This document shows, in pieces, positions 12,830-20,270 of a stretch of 28,721 nucleotides of DNA. The stretch spans positions 1 through 28,721 of IMG/VR virus record IMGVR_UViG_3300034106_000868; one strand, 5' to 3'. The notes beneath the pieces were generated by a model. That model was not told the origin of the DNA and searched no databases. It worked only from the letters and a program-made list of their open reading frames with translations. The first letter of the stretch is position 1; each line of letters begins with the position of its first letter. This stretch comes from a virus. The translations under genes and the position numbers were made by a program.

Positions 12830-13111
12830 TTAGTTAAGTTCTAAGGCGTGCTGCTGCGGTGTGAGTGCGTGGTTTGTAAAGTACAGTCGGCAGGTATAGC
12901 AGTCGGCGTGTAATCCGCTAACCTCGTCAACGGCAAAATGCGTTTTGTCTCCTTTAAAAGTCAGGGCGGCATCAGGTAGTTTCCAATAGTCGCGCATAAA
13001 TGCGTCTAGGTCGGCGGCTTCCTCGTCATTTAGTCCGGTATAGTCGGCGTTAATCAGCGCGGGCAGGTAGTGTGCTGCCAATGTCAGTTCGTAATAATCG
13101 TTTAATCGCAT
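12830..13111 (-). CDS. Conserved small phage protein (93 aa)
   Basis: Begins MRLNDYYELTLAAHYLPALI, followed by NADYTGLNDEEAADLDAFM, then DEVSGLHADCYTCRLYF. The pattern ..Yl.ALiN.DysGL.d.E...L..F ... DEVtGL.a.C.t.r.Y recurs in many phage accessory regions; function is unknown. The two cysteines CYTC could bind metal, but that is speculative. It is 3 nt from the upstream gene. Confidence 0.72.
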   Translation of the reverse strand: MRLNDYYELTLAAHYLPALINADYTGLNDEEAADLDAFMRDYWKLPDAALTFKGDKTHFAVDEVSGLHADCYTCRLYFTNHALTPQQHALELN

Positions 13112-13114
13112 GGT

Positions 13115-13315
13115 CTAGACCCCTAATAAGTGGGCAAATTCTTTGGGTTTATTTTCTTTCAGTTGAATTTCATAACCGAGGGCGCGGATTGTTTCCAGCG
13201 CGTGCGCGGTTATGGTCTTAGTTCCTGCCAGCTTTGCCAGTAATTGCGATTGCGTGCAAACTGGATATATTGTTTGCAGCCCATAATTTTTGTCGATGCG
13301 TATAGTTATTTTCAT
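13115..13315 (-). CDS. Small conserved phage protein (66 aa)
   Basis: Begins MKITIRIDKNYGLQTIYPVC, then SQLLAKLAGTKTITAHALET and IRALGYEIQLKENKP. I recognise the pattern (MKITIRIdRNYG...iYP.C..S.lLA.iAGTrT.t..tl...raLGY) from other phages, where it is unnamed; it looks like an alpha/beta fold. An AGGAG box lies about 9 nt upstream. Confidence 0.72.
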   Translation of the reverse strand: MKITIRIDKNYGLQTIYPVCTQSQLLAKLAGTKTITAHALETIRALGYEIQLKENKPKEFAHLLGV

Positions 13316-13329
13316 TTTATTAACTCCTG

Positions 13330-13758
13330 TTATGCGCGGATAAGGTATTCAACGCCGTCAAAATCAACAGAGTTATAATCCTGCTCGGCTTCTTTCGCGG
13401 CGGCTTCAAAGTCGATAGTGATATGCCTATAAGGCCAGTCTCCGCTCGTTAATTCTTTTGGCAGGTCGTAGCAGTCATCTATCAATTCTGTGATGTACTG
13501 GACAAAATAAGAGGCGCGGATAAGTTGCTCGCCATGTATCCAATCAGGTGATGATTCAGCCTCGGCGGCAAGCTCTCGCAAAGCGTCAAGCTCGCGGCCT
13601 TTATCTTCGTCGAAAGCAATCATATCAGCCTCGGTTATCTCTCCATCCGATAACTGCTGGACTAAATCAGATTGCTCATTCTCAAGTTCTTCGATGCGAG
13701 CTATAACGTCGCGGCTGTCAATTACTTCATTAGTGTTGTCGAGTGTAGTAGTAATCAT
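13330..13758 (-). CDS. Acidic conserved phage protein, possible antirestriction-type DNA mimic
   Basis: This is a 142-residue, very acidic protein. It begins with an SRDVIARIEELENEQSDLV helix and closes with WPYRHITIDFEAAAKEAEQ followed by SVDFDGVEYLIRA. The C-terminal pattern (WP..hId.e.AA..l..Dy..VDfDG..Y..R) is frequent in phage proteins and somewhat resembles the C-terminal part of ArdA-type antirestriction proteins, which mimic DNA by charge. Function is not established. The leader is AGGAGATTACACA. Confidence 0.68.
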   Translation of the reverse strand: MITTTLDNTNEVIDSRDVIARIEELENEQSDLVQQLSDGEITEADMIAFDEDKGRELDALRELAAEAESSPDWIHGEQLIRASYFVQYITELIDDCYDLPKELTSGDWPYRHITIDFEAAAKEAEQDYNSVDFDGVEYLIRA

Positions 13759-13770
13759 TGTGTAATCTCC

Positions 13771-13848
13771 TCAGATTGATAAAAGCAAAAACAAAAAAAA
13801 CCAAAGAATAAAAAAGCCAGTAATACCGGCGAGGATTTCGCTAATCAT
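13771..13848 (-). CDS. 25-residue membrane micro-protein
   Basis: The reading frame from the ATG at 13848 overlaps the upstream stop as TAATG and reads MISEILAGITGFFILWFFL followed by FLLLSI and TGA at 13771-13773. Nearly the whole chain is one transmembrane helix. Its stop lies inside the next gene's ribosome-binding site. The coupling on both sides supports expression; the poly-T/A run in the DNA, which gives the Phe/Leu codons, is a reason for caution. Confidence 0.45.
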   Translation of the reverse strand: MISEILAGITGFFILWFFLFLLLSI

Positions 13849-14039
13849 TAGTTGCTCGCTTTCTTTTTTAAATTAGTAATTATGTTGTCAATCATCCAGC
13901 CAAAATCAGAATACAAAGCACCATGTGAAGGGTCATTTAATGCAATTTCAATTTCAGCAATTGCATTAATCAATAAATTACGTTCGCGCATTAACGCTAA
14001 AAACTCGTTAGATTCGCGGTCTAGTAGTTTGCTTGCCAT
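13848..14039 (-). CDS. Small helical hypothetical protein (63 aa)
   Basis: Begins MASKLLDRESNEFLALMRER, then a helical middle (NLLINAIAEIEIALNDPSHG) and a C-terminal WMIDNIITNLKKKASN. AGGAGAG lies upstream of the ATG. I recognise no family; helical packing suggests a small dimer. Confidence 0.65.
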   Translation of the reverse strand: MASKLLDRESNEFLALMRERNLLINAIAEIEIALNDPSHGALYSDFGWMIDNIITNLKKKASN

Positions 14040-14069
14040 TGGTTCACTCTCCTAAAGTGGTGACTATCA

Positions 14070-14118
14070 AGTGATAATCCGCAAGCCCGCTAGTAATAAC
14101 GGGCTGGCAGGTATCACT
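14070..14118. other. Intergenic nested hairpin
   Basis: AGTGATA (14070-14076) pairs with TATCACT (14112-14118), enclosing AGCCCG (14084-14089) with CGGGCT (14100-14105). No T-tract follows on either strand, so it is not an ordinary terminator. It may be a processing or stability element between two genes of the operon. Confidence 0.6.
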
Positions 14119-14495
14119 TAGTCCATCCGGCTTTCAACGTAGGCGTTTATTCCAGCTTCATTCAACACTTTAGCGAAAGCGTATGCGTAGGCTTCCTTCT
14201 TTTGCAGGGATTGATTGAAAGCCTGGACAGATAACGCTATACCGCCGTAATACGATTTGCGCGCGCCACAATTCAGTTTTAAATATTTGGCGAATGAGCT
14301 AGTAGCAGGTTTAACTACAATAGAAGCAAACCCACAAACCCCATCCTCTACATAATATTGCTTTACTAGGGCGCTGCTATCGTTTAAAGGGTTAGCGCGT
14401 TGCTGAACTATCATCGGCTGAATTGTTGCGGATTCAACGGCAGCGTTGCCAGCATTGTGAGCGGCAGCATATAAAACGGCGGGATTGATTTTCAT
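14118..14495 (-). CDS. Conserved phage protein, first gene of the accessory operon
   Basis: A 125-residue protein beginning MKINPAVLYAAAHNAGNAAV, with PMIVQQ, then VEDGVCGFASIVVKP, YYGGIALSVQAFNQSLQKKE and a final AYVESRMD. I know this arrangement (A...A...aG..A.......PMiV ... DGVCGFA.v...P ... YGG......F.QS..rK.AYA.A.....aG..aY..SRMD) from many phages, with no function assigned. It is transcribed away from the terminase genes, so the 14496-14804 gap is a divergent control region. Confidence 0.78.
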   Translation of the reverse strand: MKINPAVLYAAAHNAGNAAVESATIQPMIVQQRANPLNDSSALVKQYYVEDGVCGFASIVVKPATSSFAKYLKLNCGARKSYYGGIALSVQAFNQSLQKKEAYAYAFAKVLNEAGINAYVESRMD

Positions 14496-14563
14496 TTTGT
14501 GATCTCCAGTTAATACACTCTCAGGTGAGTGCTAATCGTTAATGTAGCTGCTTTGTCCATCTA

Positions 14564-14596
14564 ATGCAATACCTCAATGGAATTAACGTATTGCAT
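14564..14596. promoter_or_regulatory. Inverted repeat in the divergent control region
   Basis: ATGCAATAC (14564-14572) and GTATTGCAT (14588-14596) are perfect 9-bp inverted copies separated by 15 bp. Read leftward, the left arm overlaps a weak candidate promoter for the accessory operon (TTGCAT, 17-bp spacer, TACATT). This is consistent with a repressor site. Confidence 0.6.
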
Positions 14597-14651
14597 GAGA
14601 GGTTCTTTAGCTAAAAGCATGCCAGCGCAAAACCTAGCAAATGCGTTGATC

Positions 14652-14702
14652 GGTGTAACATTTGTGACAGGTGTAACTGTTACAGGTGTAACAGGTGTTA
14701 CA
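14652..14702. promoter_or_regulatory. Cluster of GGTGTAAC operators upstream of the late promoter
   Basis: GGTGTAAC occurs at 14652, 14670 and 14685, with GGTGTTAC at 14694. They combine into palindromes TGTAAC-T-GTTACA (14672-14684) and TGTAAC-AGGT-GTTACA (14687-14702). They lie 30-80 bp upstream of the late -35 box, a typical place for activator binding. In an extended reading of the terminase frame they would encode Gly-Val-Thr repeats, but I favour operators. Confidence 0.65.
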
Positions 14703-14730
14703 TTATCAAATAAGCAATTTTGCTTAGACT

Positions 14731-14760
14731 TTGACTATTCTGTGGATGTTCCTGTATATT
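14731..14760 (+). promoter_or_regulatory. Late (packaging/head) promoter
   Basis: TTGACT (14731-14736; 5 of 6), an 18-bp spacer and TATATT (14755-14760; 5 of 6). The predicted start is near 14767, about 38 nt before the terminase small-subunit ATG at 14805. This argues against translation starting at 14577. A GC-rich stretch (14771-14788) forms the leader. Confidence 0.7.
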
Positions 14761-14804
14761 CTGGGCAATTCGGCGCGGCGCGCGCGGCAGATAATCGGTG
14801 CAAT

Positions 14805-15575
14805 ATGAAAACAATCACAAGGAAGCAAGCAAAGGAAGCTATACAGTCCAAAGGGCTAGAAGGTGCATTGCATCTAGGTAAATCCGGCCTTACAGCCAAA
14901 CAGAGACGATTTGCAGAGGGGATAGTATTAGAGGGTTTAACCGGTGCGGATAGTTACCGGCAAGCGTATAACGCGAAGGGCAAACCGAAAACAGTCGGGA
15001 ACCATGCCAGCGCGTTAAAACAGCATGATGGAATCCGGCGGGAAATGGACATGCTGGAACTACACAAACAAAGGGCTGCACAATATTCCATTGATTCAAT
15101 CAAGGCTTTGATTGTTTCAACACTAACTGACATCGCTGTAAACTCAGACCGAGACGCCGTAAGGGTAAGCGCAGTTAAGACGCTCGGAGTAATTTCCGGC
15201 GTTGACATGTTTAGGGAAACTAAGCGCATCGAGACGGTGAAAGATAGCGACGAGATACGCGAGCAGATACTAGGACAGCTTAAAACAATGATGCTCGGGT
15301 CAGGCGATGCGGTAGAAGTGGATGCAAACGACCTGCTATCAGAACTGACAGCCGCCGACCCTACCACCGCCCCACCCCCCGAAACTGTCGATGGGACTCC
15401 GGCTGACTCTATACATACTATTCCACTCGAACCATCCCAAGAATTTACCGATCCTACAGAAGACCCCCCGTCATCTCTAGATTCATCCACCCCCCAGGGG
15501 GATATATTTTTAGAAGATGAGGAAGGTTATCAAGATGCTACTGGAAGAGTTTCCACACTTAAAGTAAAGTCTTAA
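14805..15575 (+). CDS. terS: Terminase small subunit
   Basis: A 256-residue protein from the ATG at 14805 (ribosome-binding site weak). GLTAKQRRFAEGIVLEGLTG, followed by ADSYRQAYNAKGKPKTVGN and A..L.....IRREMDMLE, is the classic helix-turn-helix N-terminal domain of Terminase_2-type small subunits, which bind the packaging start site. A helical oligomerisation region follows (to about 150). The last 80 residues are acidic and Pro/Thr/Ser-rich, an unusually long tail. It would load the large subunit encoded at 16121. The end of the gene runs into a 37-bp tandem repeat that could be the recognition site. Confidence 0.85.
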   Translation: MKTITRKQAKEAIQSKGLEGALHLGKSGLTAKQRRFAEGIVLEGLTGADSYRQAYNAKGKPKTVGNHASALKQHDGIRREMDMLELHKQRAAQYSIDSIKALIVSTLTDIAVNSDRDAVRVSAVKTLGVISGVDMFRETKRIETVKDSDEIREQILGQLKTMMLGSGDAVEVDANDLLSELTAADPTTAPPPETVDGTPADSIHTIPLEPSQEFTDPTEDPPSSLDSSTPQGDIFLEDEEGYQDATGRVSTLKVKS

Positions 15576-15629
15576 GAGTGGAAGAGTTTCCAAAGTTAAA
15601 GTAACTTCTTAAGAGTGGAAAGATTTCCA
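15542..15629 (+). repeat. 37-bp tandem repeat carrying TGGAA-N4-TTCCA palindromes
   Basis: Three palindromes begin at 15542, 15579 and 15616, exactly 37 bp apart: TGGAAGAGTTTCCA twice and TGGAAAGATTTCCA. The first two are followed by a conserved flank (CTTAAAGTAA or GTTAAAGTAA, then TTCTTAAGAG or GTCTTAAGAG). The array starts within the last 12 codons of the terminase small-subunit gene and ends just before the next gene. Related palindrome-plus-flank is at 7189. Confidence 0.85.
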
Positions 15630-15630
15630 G

Positions 15631-15927
15631 ATGCTGCTTATTAACAGAAACATGACGGCGAGACGTAGGGAGATGTCGTTTGAAGAATGTGTGGAGAAGG
15701 ATATGACGCCGGCGCAGAGAGAAGTATTTTTGTGTATAGATGAGTGGTGGAAGAAGTACGGGTTCGGCCCGTCTATACGGGATATATGTAATGTTAGAGG
15801 TAAGGCTGGTATGGGGAATACGTCTGACATTATTAACCGGCTTGTGAAGATTGGCGTGCTGAAGAAGGTTAAAGGCGCTGGCAGGAGTGTGCGTCCGGTA
15901 TATATAAACTTTAGGACACTGGAATGA
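15631..15927 (+). CDS. LexA-N-like winged-helix protein
   Basis: A protein of up to 98 residues; the start is uncertain (15631, or internal ATGs at 15652 or 15673) because no clean ribosome-binding site is visible. MTPAQREVFLCIDEWWKKYGF, split as TPAQREVFLCID + EWWKKYGFGPS, then IRDIC, GMGNTSDIINRLVKIGVL and a GRSVRPVYI ending match the winged-helix DNA-binding domain of LexA (LT..Q.evl.fI..y....G..PS.rei....g..s...v...l..L...G.i). There is no peptidase domain. It probably acts as a late-region regulator. Confidence 0.72.
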   Translation: MLLINRNMTARRREMSFEECVEKDMTPAQREVFLCIDEWWKKYGFGPSIRDICNVRGKAGMGNTSDIINRLVKIGVLKKVKGAGRSVRPVYINFRTLE

Positions 15928-16130
15928 CTAAAGACGAACAGTTATTACTAGAGGCGTTTAGGCTTCTCTACACCGTGTATAAGGATCAGCATGGTCATAG
16001 AAAGTATTACCGGCCTGTGAGTATTTATCCTACGCTATCGAAAATACAGAACCGATTAGATAAGACTATCAGGCAAGAGTCCTTGTCTATAGCTAGATTA
16101 CGTGCAGAGGCTAATAGTCCGTGGACTTAA
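15924..16130 (+). CDS. Small hypothetical protein (68 aa)
   Basis: Begins MTKDEQLLLEAFRLLYTVYK, with a basic middle (DQHGHRKYYRPVSIYPTLSK) and a helical end. It overlaps the upstream gene as ATGA and the large terminase start by 10 nt. I recognise no family; its place between the two terminase genes is notable but gives no firm function. Confidence 0.6.
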   Translation: MTKDEQLLLEAFRLLYTVYKDQHGHRKYYRPVSIYPTLSKIQNRLDKTIRQESLSIARLRAEANSPWT

Positions 16131-17596
16131 GTGAACTGATAAGCAAGCTTCCGGCGAATGAGCAGGAGAAATTACTGGAGCAGGTAAGCCAGTACAAGGA
16201 TGCTGTCACGCGGGAGAAGGCTCAAAAGTCGTTTATGGCGTTCGTACATGAAATGTGGCCTGGGTTTATCCACGGTAGACATCATGCTCTTATGGCTAAG
16301 AAGTTTGAGGAGATAGCTGCTGGGAAATTGAAGAGGCTGATCATCAACATGCCGCCGCGTCATACAAAATCTGAGTTTGCCAGCTTCTTGTTACCTAGCT
16401 GGTTCTTAGGGAAGTACCCAGACAAGAAGGTTATCCAGACATCTAACACGGCTGAACTGGCTGTGGGGTTTGGTAGGAAGGTTAGGAACTTAGTTGATAG
16501 CGACCAATACGCAAAAATCTTCCCAGGCGTCGGTCTCCGTGCGGATTCCAAGGCGGCGGGACGTTGGGCTACTAGCCACGGTGGCGATTATTTCGCTATC
16601 GGTGTTGGCGGTACTGTTACTGGTAAGGGTGCTGACCTACTAATAATCGACGATCCTCATTCTGAACAAGAGGCGAAGCTGGCGCAAGGAGATCCTGGCG
16701 TCTTTGATAATGTCTACGAGTGGTATACCTCTGGCCCGCGTCAGCGTTTGCAGCCAGGTGGGGCAATTATTATTGTGATGACTCGCTGGTCGGACAAAGA
16801 TCTAACGGGAAAGGTGTTAAAAAGTGACGCAACAGACTGGGAAATTATAGAACTACCGGCAATTCTTCCATCTGGAAATAGCCTGTGGCCTGAATTCTGG
16901 CCTCTAGAAGAACTGGAAGCGTTAAAAGAAGAACTTCCGGTATACAAATGGAACGCTCAGTACCAACAAAAGCCTACGGGCGAAGAAGGTGCGCTAGTAA
17001 AACGTGAGTGGTGGAAGCGTTGGGATGGAGATAGAGCGCCTGCGTGTGAATTTATCATCCAAAGTTGGGATACTGCTTTTACAAAGAGTCAGCGGGCTGA
17101 CTATTCTGCGTGTACAACATGGGGCGTGTTCCACAAAGACGAGAATGAGAAGGATGTAAACATCATTTTGCTCGATGCGTGGAAAGATAAGCTGGAGTTT
17201 CCAGAGCTAAAGGCTAAGGCCAAGGAAATGTATGACGAATGGGAACCAGACTCCTGCATTATTGAGGCAAAAGCGGCAGGAGCTCCGTTAATATTTGAAT
17301 TGAGAAGGATGGGAGTGTACGTTCAGGACTACACGCCAACCCGTGGCAACGATAAGTTCGTGCGTTTGAACAGCGTGACTGACTTATTCTCATCCGGTAA
17401 AGTGTGGGCACCTGAGACTCGGTGGGCAGACGAGGTAATCGAGGAGATGGCAAGGTTTCCGAACGCAGAACACGATGACTTGGTGGATAGTTCTGTACAA
17501 GCATTAATGCGATTTCGGCAGGGCGGATTTTTGCGGCTTAATTCTGACGAAGAAGACGATCCTATCGAATTCCGTCGTAAGCGCGTTTACTACTAA
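16121..17596 (+). CDS. terL: Terminase large subunit (ATPase and nuclease)
   Basis: This 491-residue protein (GTG start) powers DNA packaging and cuts the concatemer. Walker A is the variant MPPRHTKS (77-84), Walker B is LLIIDDPHSEQEA (173-185) with the catalytic acid, and MTRWSDKDLTG (220-230) is the coupling motif. The RNase H-like nuclease has D317 in QSWDTAF, E382 in IIEAKAAG and an HDDLVDSS Asp pair near 452. The length is typical. It overlaps the previous gene by 10 nt; the portal gene follows 8 nt later. Confidence 0.95.
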   Translation: MDLSELISKLPANEQEKLLEQVSQYKDAVTREKAQKSFMAFVHEMWPGFIHGRHHALMAKKFEEIAAGKLKRLIINMPPRHTKSEFASFLLPSWFLGKYPDKKVIQTSNTAELAVGFGRKVRNLVDSDQYAKIFPGVGLRADSKAAGRWATSHGGDYFAIGVGGTVTGKGADLLIIDDPHSEQEAKLAQGDPGVFDNVYEWYTSGPRQRLQPGGAIIIVMTRWSDKDLTGKVLKSDATDWEIIELPAILPSGNSLWPEFWPLEELEALKEELPVYKWNAQYQQKPTGEEGALVKREWWKRWDGDRAPACEFIIQSWDTAFTKSQRADYSACTTWGVFHKDENEKDVNIILLDAWKDKLEFPELKAKAKEMYDEWEPDSCIIEAKAAGAPLIFELRRMGVYVQDYTPTRGNDKFVRLNSVTDLFSSGKVWAPETRWADEVIEEMARFPNAEHDDLVDSSVQALMRFRQGGFLRLNSDEEDDPIEFRRKRVYY

Positions 17597-17604
17597 GGAC
17601 TAAC

Positions 17605-20076
17605 ATGGCTACAAATTTTGACAAAGCTCTCTATCAGGCCCCACAGGGACTAGATTCTATGGAGGATATGGATGGGATTGAGATTGAAATCGAAGATCCT
17701 GAGTCTGTATCTATAGGAATAGGTGATATAGAGATTGAGATCGAGCCTGGCAAAGAAGAAGATGATGATTTTAATGCCAACCTAGCGGAGTTAATGGAAG
17801 ATAACGAGCTTCAAGAGCTGGCTGGTGACTTGTTGTCTGACTTTGATGACGATATTGACGCCCGCAAGGACTGGATGCAGACGTATGTGGACGGCTTAGA
17901 ACTACTGGGGATGAAGATTGAAGAACGATCAGAACCATGGGAAGGTGCATGTGGCGTTTATCATCCGCTGCTATCTGAGGCTCTTGTCAAATTCCAAGCC
18001 GAAACGATTATGGAGACATTCCCAGCTGCGGGGCCAGTTAAAACTAAGATTATTGGTAAGGAAACACCTCAAAAGAAGGAATCTGCTGAACGTGTGCAAG
18101 ACGATATGAACTATCAGCTCACCGAAGTCATGGTTGAGTACCGTCCAGAACACGAACGTATGGCATGGGGTCTAGGTTTATCAGGTAATGCGTTTAAGAA
18201 AGTCTACTTTGATCCTAGTCTAAATAGACAGGTGGCTGTATTTGTCCCAGCAGAAGATGTAGTAGTTCCTTATGGCGCTTCTAACCTAGAAACAGCAAAC
18301 CGTATGACCCATGTCATGCGTAAAACCAAGAATGAGTTGCGCCGCTTGATGGTTGCTGGCTTCTATAAAGACATTGACCTGCCAGAACCGCAGAATACGC
18401 TAGATGATGTAGAGAAAAAAATAGCCGAACGCATGGGATTCCGTGCTACGTCTGACGATAGGTACAAACTGCTGGAGATGCAGGTATATCTAGACTTGCC
18501 TGGCTATGAAGACAAAGACGATAAGGGCAAAGACACTGGTATAGGTCTTCCATACATTGTAACTATGGAAAAAACTTCTCAAGAGATTTTATCTATCAGA
18601 AGGAATTGGCATCCTGAAGATGAAACGTGCCAAAAGAGGAATCACTTTGTTCACTACCCATACATACCAGGCTTTGGCTTCTATGCCTTTGGCCTTATCC
18701 ATCTTATTGGTGCTTTTGCTAAGTCTGGTACTTCTATTATTAGGCAGCTTGTTGATGCTGGCACTTTATCGAACCTTCCTGGGGGTCTCAAGACTAAGGG
18801 AATGCGGGTCAAGGGAGATGACACTCCAATTTCTCCCGGCGAGTTCCGAGATGTGGACGTCGCGTCTGGAACCATCAGAGACAACATCCTCCCCCTCCCC
18901 TACAAAGAGCCAAGTCAAGTCCTCTTAGCGTTGATGAACCAGATCGTTGACGAAGGTCGGCGTTTTGCTGGCGCGGCAGACTTGAAGATTGCGGATATGT
19001 CTTCCAATTCACCAGTAGGTACAACACTGGCTATATTGGAGAGAACGCTTAAGGTAATGTCGGCAGTTCAAGCGCGTGTTCACTACGCGATGAAGCAAGA
19101 ACTGAAGTTATTGAAGGAAATCATTGCTGACTACACGCCGGAAGAGTACGACTACGATCCGGTTCAAGGTTCGCGCCGCGCTAAAAAGTCAGACTACGAC
19201 CATGTAGATGTAATCCCAGTTTCAGATCCTAACGCCGCCACTATGGCGCAGAAGGTTGTCCAATATCAGGCTGTCATGCAGATGGCGCAGGCCAATCCAC
19301 AGATATATGACTTGGTAGAGCTAAACCGCCAGATGTTGGAAGTCTTAGGTATTAAGAACATTGGTAAGTTGGTGCCAAGCGCGGAAGACTTTAAGCCTAA
19401 AGACCCAGTGCAAGAGAACATGAACATCCTTAATGGCAAGCCTGTTAAGGCGTTCATCTATCAGGATCACCAAGCGCACATCCAAGTACACCAGTCAGCT
19501 ATGCAGGATCCAAAGATCATGCAGATTGTTGGTCAGAACCCAAAAGCGCAGATGATAGGTGCGGCAATGATGGCCCATATCAACGAACACGTTGCTTTCG
19601 AGTACCGCAAGCAAATTGAGCAGCAACTGGGCATTCCTTTGCCAGAGATGGACAAAGAATTGCCAAAAGATATGGAAGTAGAAGTATCCCGCATGATGGC
19701 TATGGCAGGACAAAAACTGCTACAGAAGAGTCAAGCGGAAGCTGCACAAGCGCAGGCGCAACAAGCGGCTCAAGACCCGCTAGTTCAAATGCAGCAGCAG
19801 GAGTTGATGTTAAAGCAGAAAGAAGTGGAGTTGAAAGAGAAGAAACTGGCTATGGATGCAACTGCCAAAGCAGATGAGATCGAGCTAGAAAGAGAACGTA
19901 TCGAAGCCCAGAAGGAAATTGCTGGTATGCAGGTCGGCGCAAAAGTCGCTGCGGAGAAAGCAAGATTTGAGGGTGAGATGGAAATTAAAGGATTGGAAAT
20001 TGGCTCCAAAATAGCCAAAGACCAGATGGATATGCAACAAACAAAATCTAAACAACCTACCAAAAAAGGTGATTGA
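17605..20076 (+). CDS. Portal protein with long C-terminal coiled coil
   Basis: This is an 823-residue portal protein, the dodecameric channel through which DNA enters and leaves. Recognisable portal stretches are EPWEGACGVYHPLLSEAL, an EYRPEHERMAWGLGLSGNAF region, YIPGFGFYAFGLIHLIG and RQLVDAGTLSNLPGG. The large size and Gln/Ala/Glu-rich coiled-coil C-terminus (about 700-810) resemble portals of podovirus-like phages. The N-terminal 60 residues are very acidic with alternating Ile-Glu repeats, shared with the scaffold protein. AAGGA precedes the ATG. The gene lies in canonical order after the large terminase. Confidence 0.9.
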   Translation: MATNFDKALYQAPQGLDSMEDMDGIEIEIEDPESVSIGIGDIEIEIEPGKEEDDDFNANLAELMEDNELQELAGDLLSDFDDDIDARKDWMQTYVDGLELLGMKIEERSEPWEGACGVYHPLLSEALVKFQAETIMETFPAAGPVKTKIIGKETPQKKESAERVQDDMNYQLTEVMVEYRPEHERMAWGLGLSGNAFKKVYFDPSLNRQVAVFVPAEDVVVPYGASNLETANRMTHVMRKTKNELRRLMVAGFYKDIDLPEPQNTLDDVEKKIAERMGFRATSDDRYKLLEMQVYLDLPGYEDKDDKGKDTGIGLPYIVTMEKTSQEILSIRRNWHPEDETCQKRNHFVHYPYIPGFGFYAFGLIHLIGAFAKSGTSIIRQLVDAGTLSNLPGGLKTKGMRVKGDDTPISPGEFRDVDVASGTIRDNILPLPYKEPSQVLLALMNQIVDEGRRFAGAADLKIADMSSNSPVGTTLAILERTLKVMSAVQARVHYAMKQELKLLKEIIADYTPEEYDYDPVQGSRRAKKSDYDHVDVIPVSDPNAATMAQKVVQYQAVMQMAQANPQIYDLVELNRQMLEVLGIKNIGKLVPSAEDFKPKDPVQENMNILNGKPVKAFIYQDHQAHIQVHQSAMQDPKIMQIVGQNPKAQMIGAAMMAHINEHVAFEYRKQIEQQLGIPLPEMDKELPKDMEVEVSRMMAMAGQKLLQKSQAEAAQAQAQQAAQDPLVQMQQQELMLKQKEVELKEKKLAMDATAKADEIELERERIEAQKEIAGMQVGAKVAAEKARFEGEMEIKGLEIGSKIAKDQMDMQQTKSKQPTKKGD

Positions 20077-20078
20077 TT

Positions 20079-20270
20079 ATGGATAAGGCGTTTGAAATTC
20101 TTATTCAACAAGTAAGAGAGAAGCGTCAGCAGATAGTCGAGGCCGTTTCAACCAACTGTGCCAAAGACTATTCTGAGTACCAAAGACTTTGCGGCGAGAT
20201 TCGGGGTCTCTCGATTGCAGAGGGTTTTATATTAGACCTTGCAAAAACTATGGAGTTATCTGATGAATGA
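20079..20270 (+). CDS. Small head-module protein (63 aa)
   Basis: Begins MDKAFEILIQQVREKRQQIV, then TNCAKDYSEYQRLCGEIRGL, then helical to the end. Small helical proteins with the CAKDY.EYQ.LCGEIRGL pattern are found just after the portal in related phages; the role is not known. GGTGATT precedes the ATG, and its stop overlaps the next gene by 8 nt. Confidence 0.7.
   Translation: MDKAFEILIQQVREKRQQIVEAVSTNCAKDYSEYQRLCGEIRGLSIAEGFILDLAKTMELSDE

Noticed and set aside
14577-14804. N-terminal extension of the terminase small subunit
   Set aside because: The extension has no homology feel, contains the GGTGTAAC operator cluster and the late promoter, and the conserved HTH domain starts well after the ATG at 14805.
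14954-15490. A 178-codon Ser-rich open frame on the minus strand
   Set aside because: It mirrors the terminase small-subunit gene; the Ser/Val-rich translation is typical of an antisense shadow.
15542-15629. CRISPR-like array
   Set aside because: Repeats are contiguous with no unique spacers, and no cas genes are present apart from a RecB/Cas4-type nuclease fold, which is common in phages.
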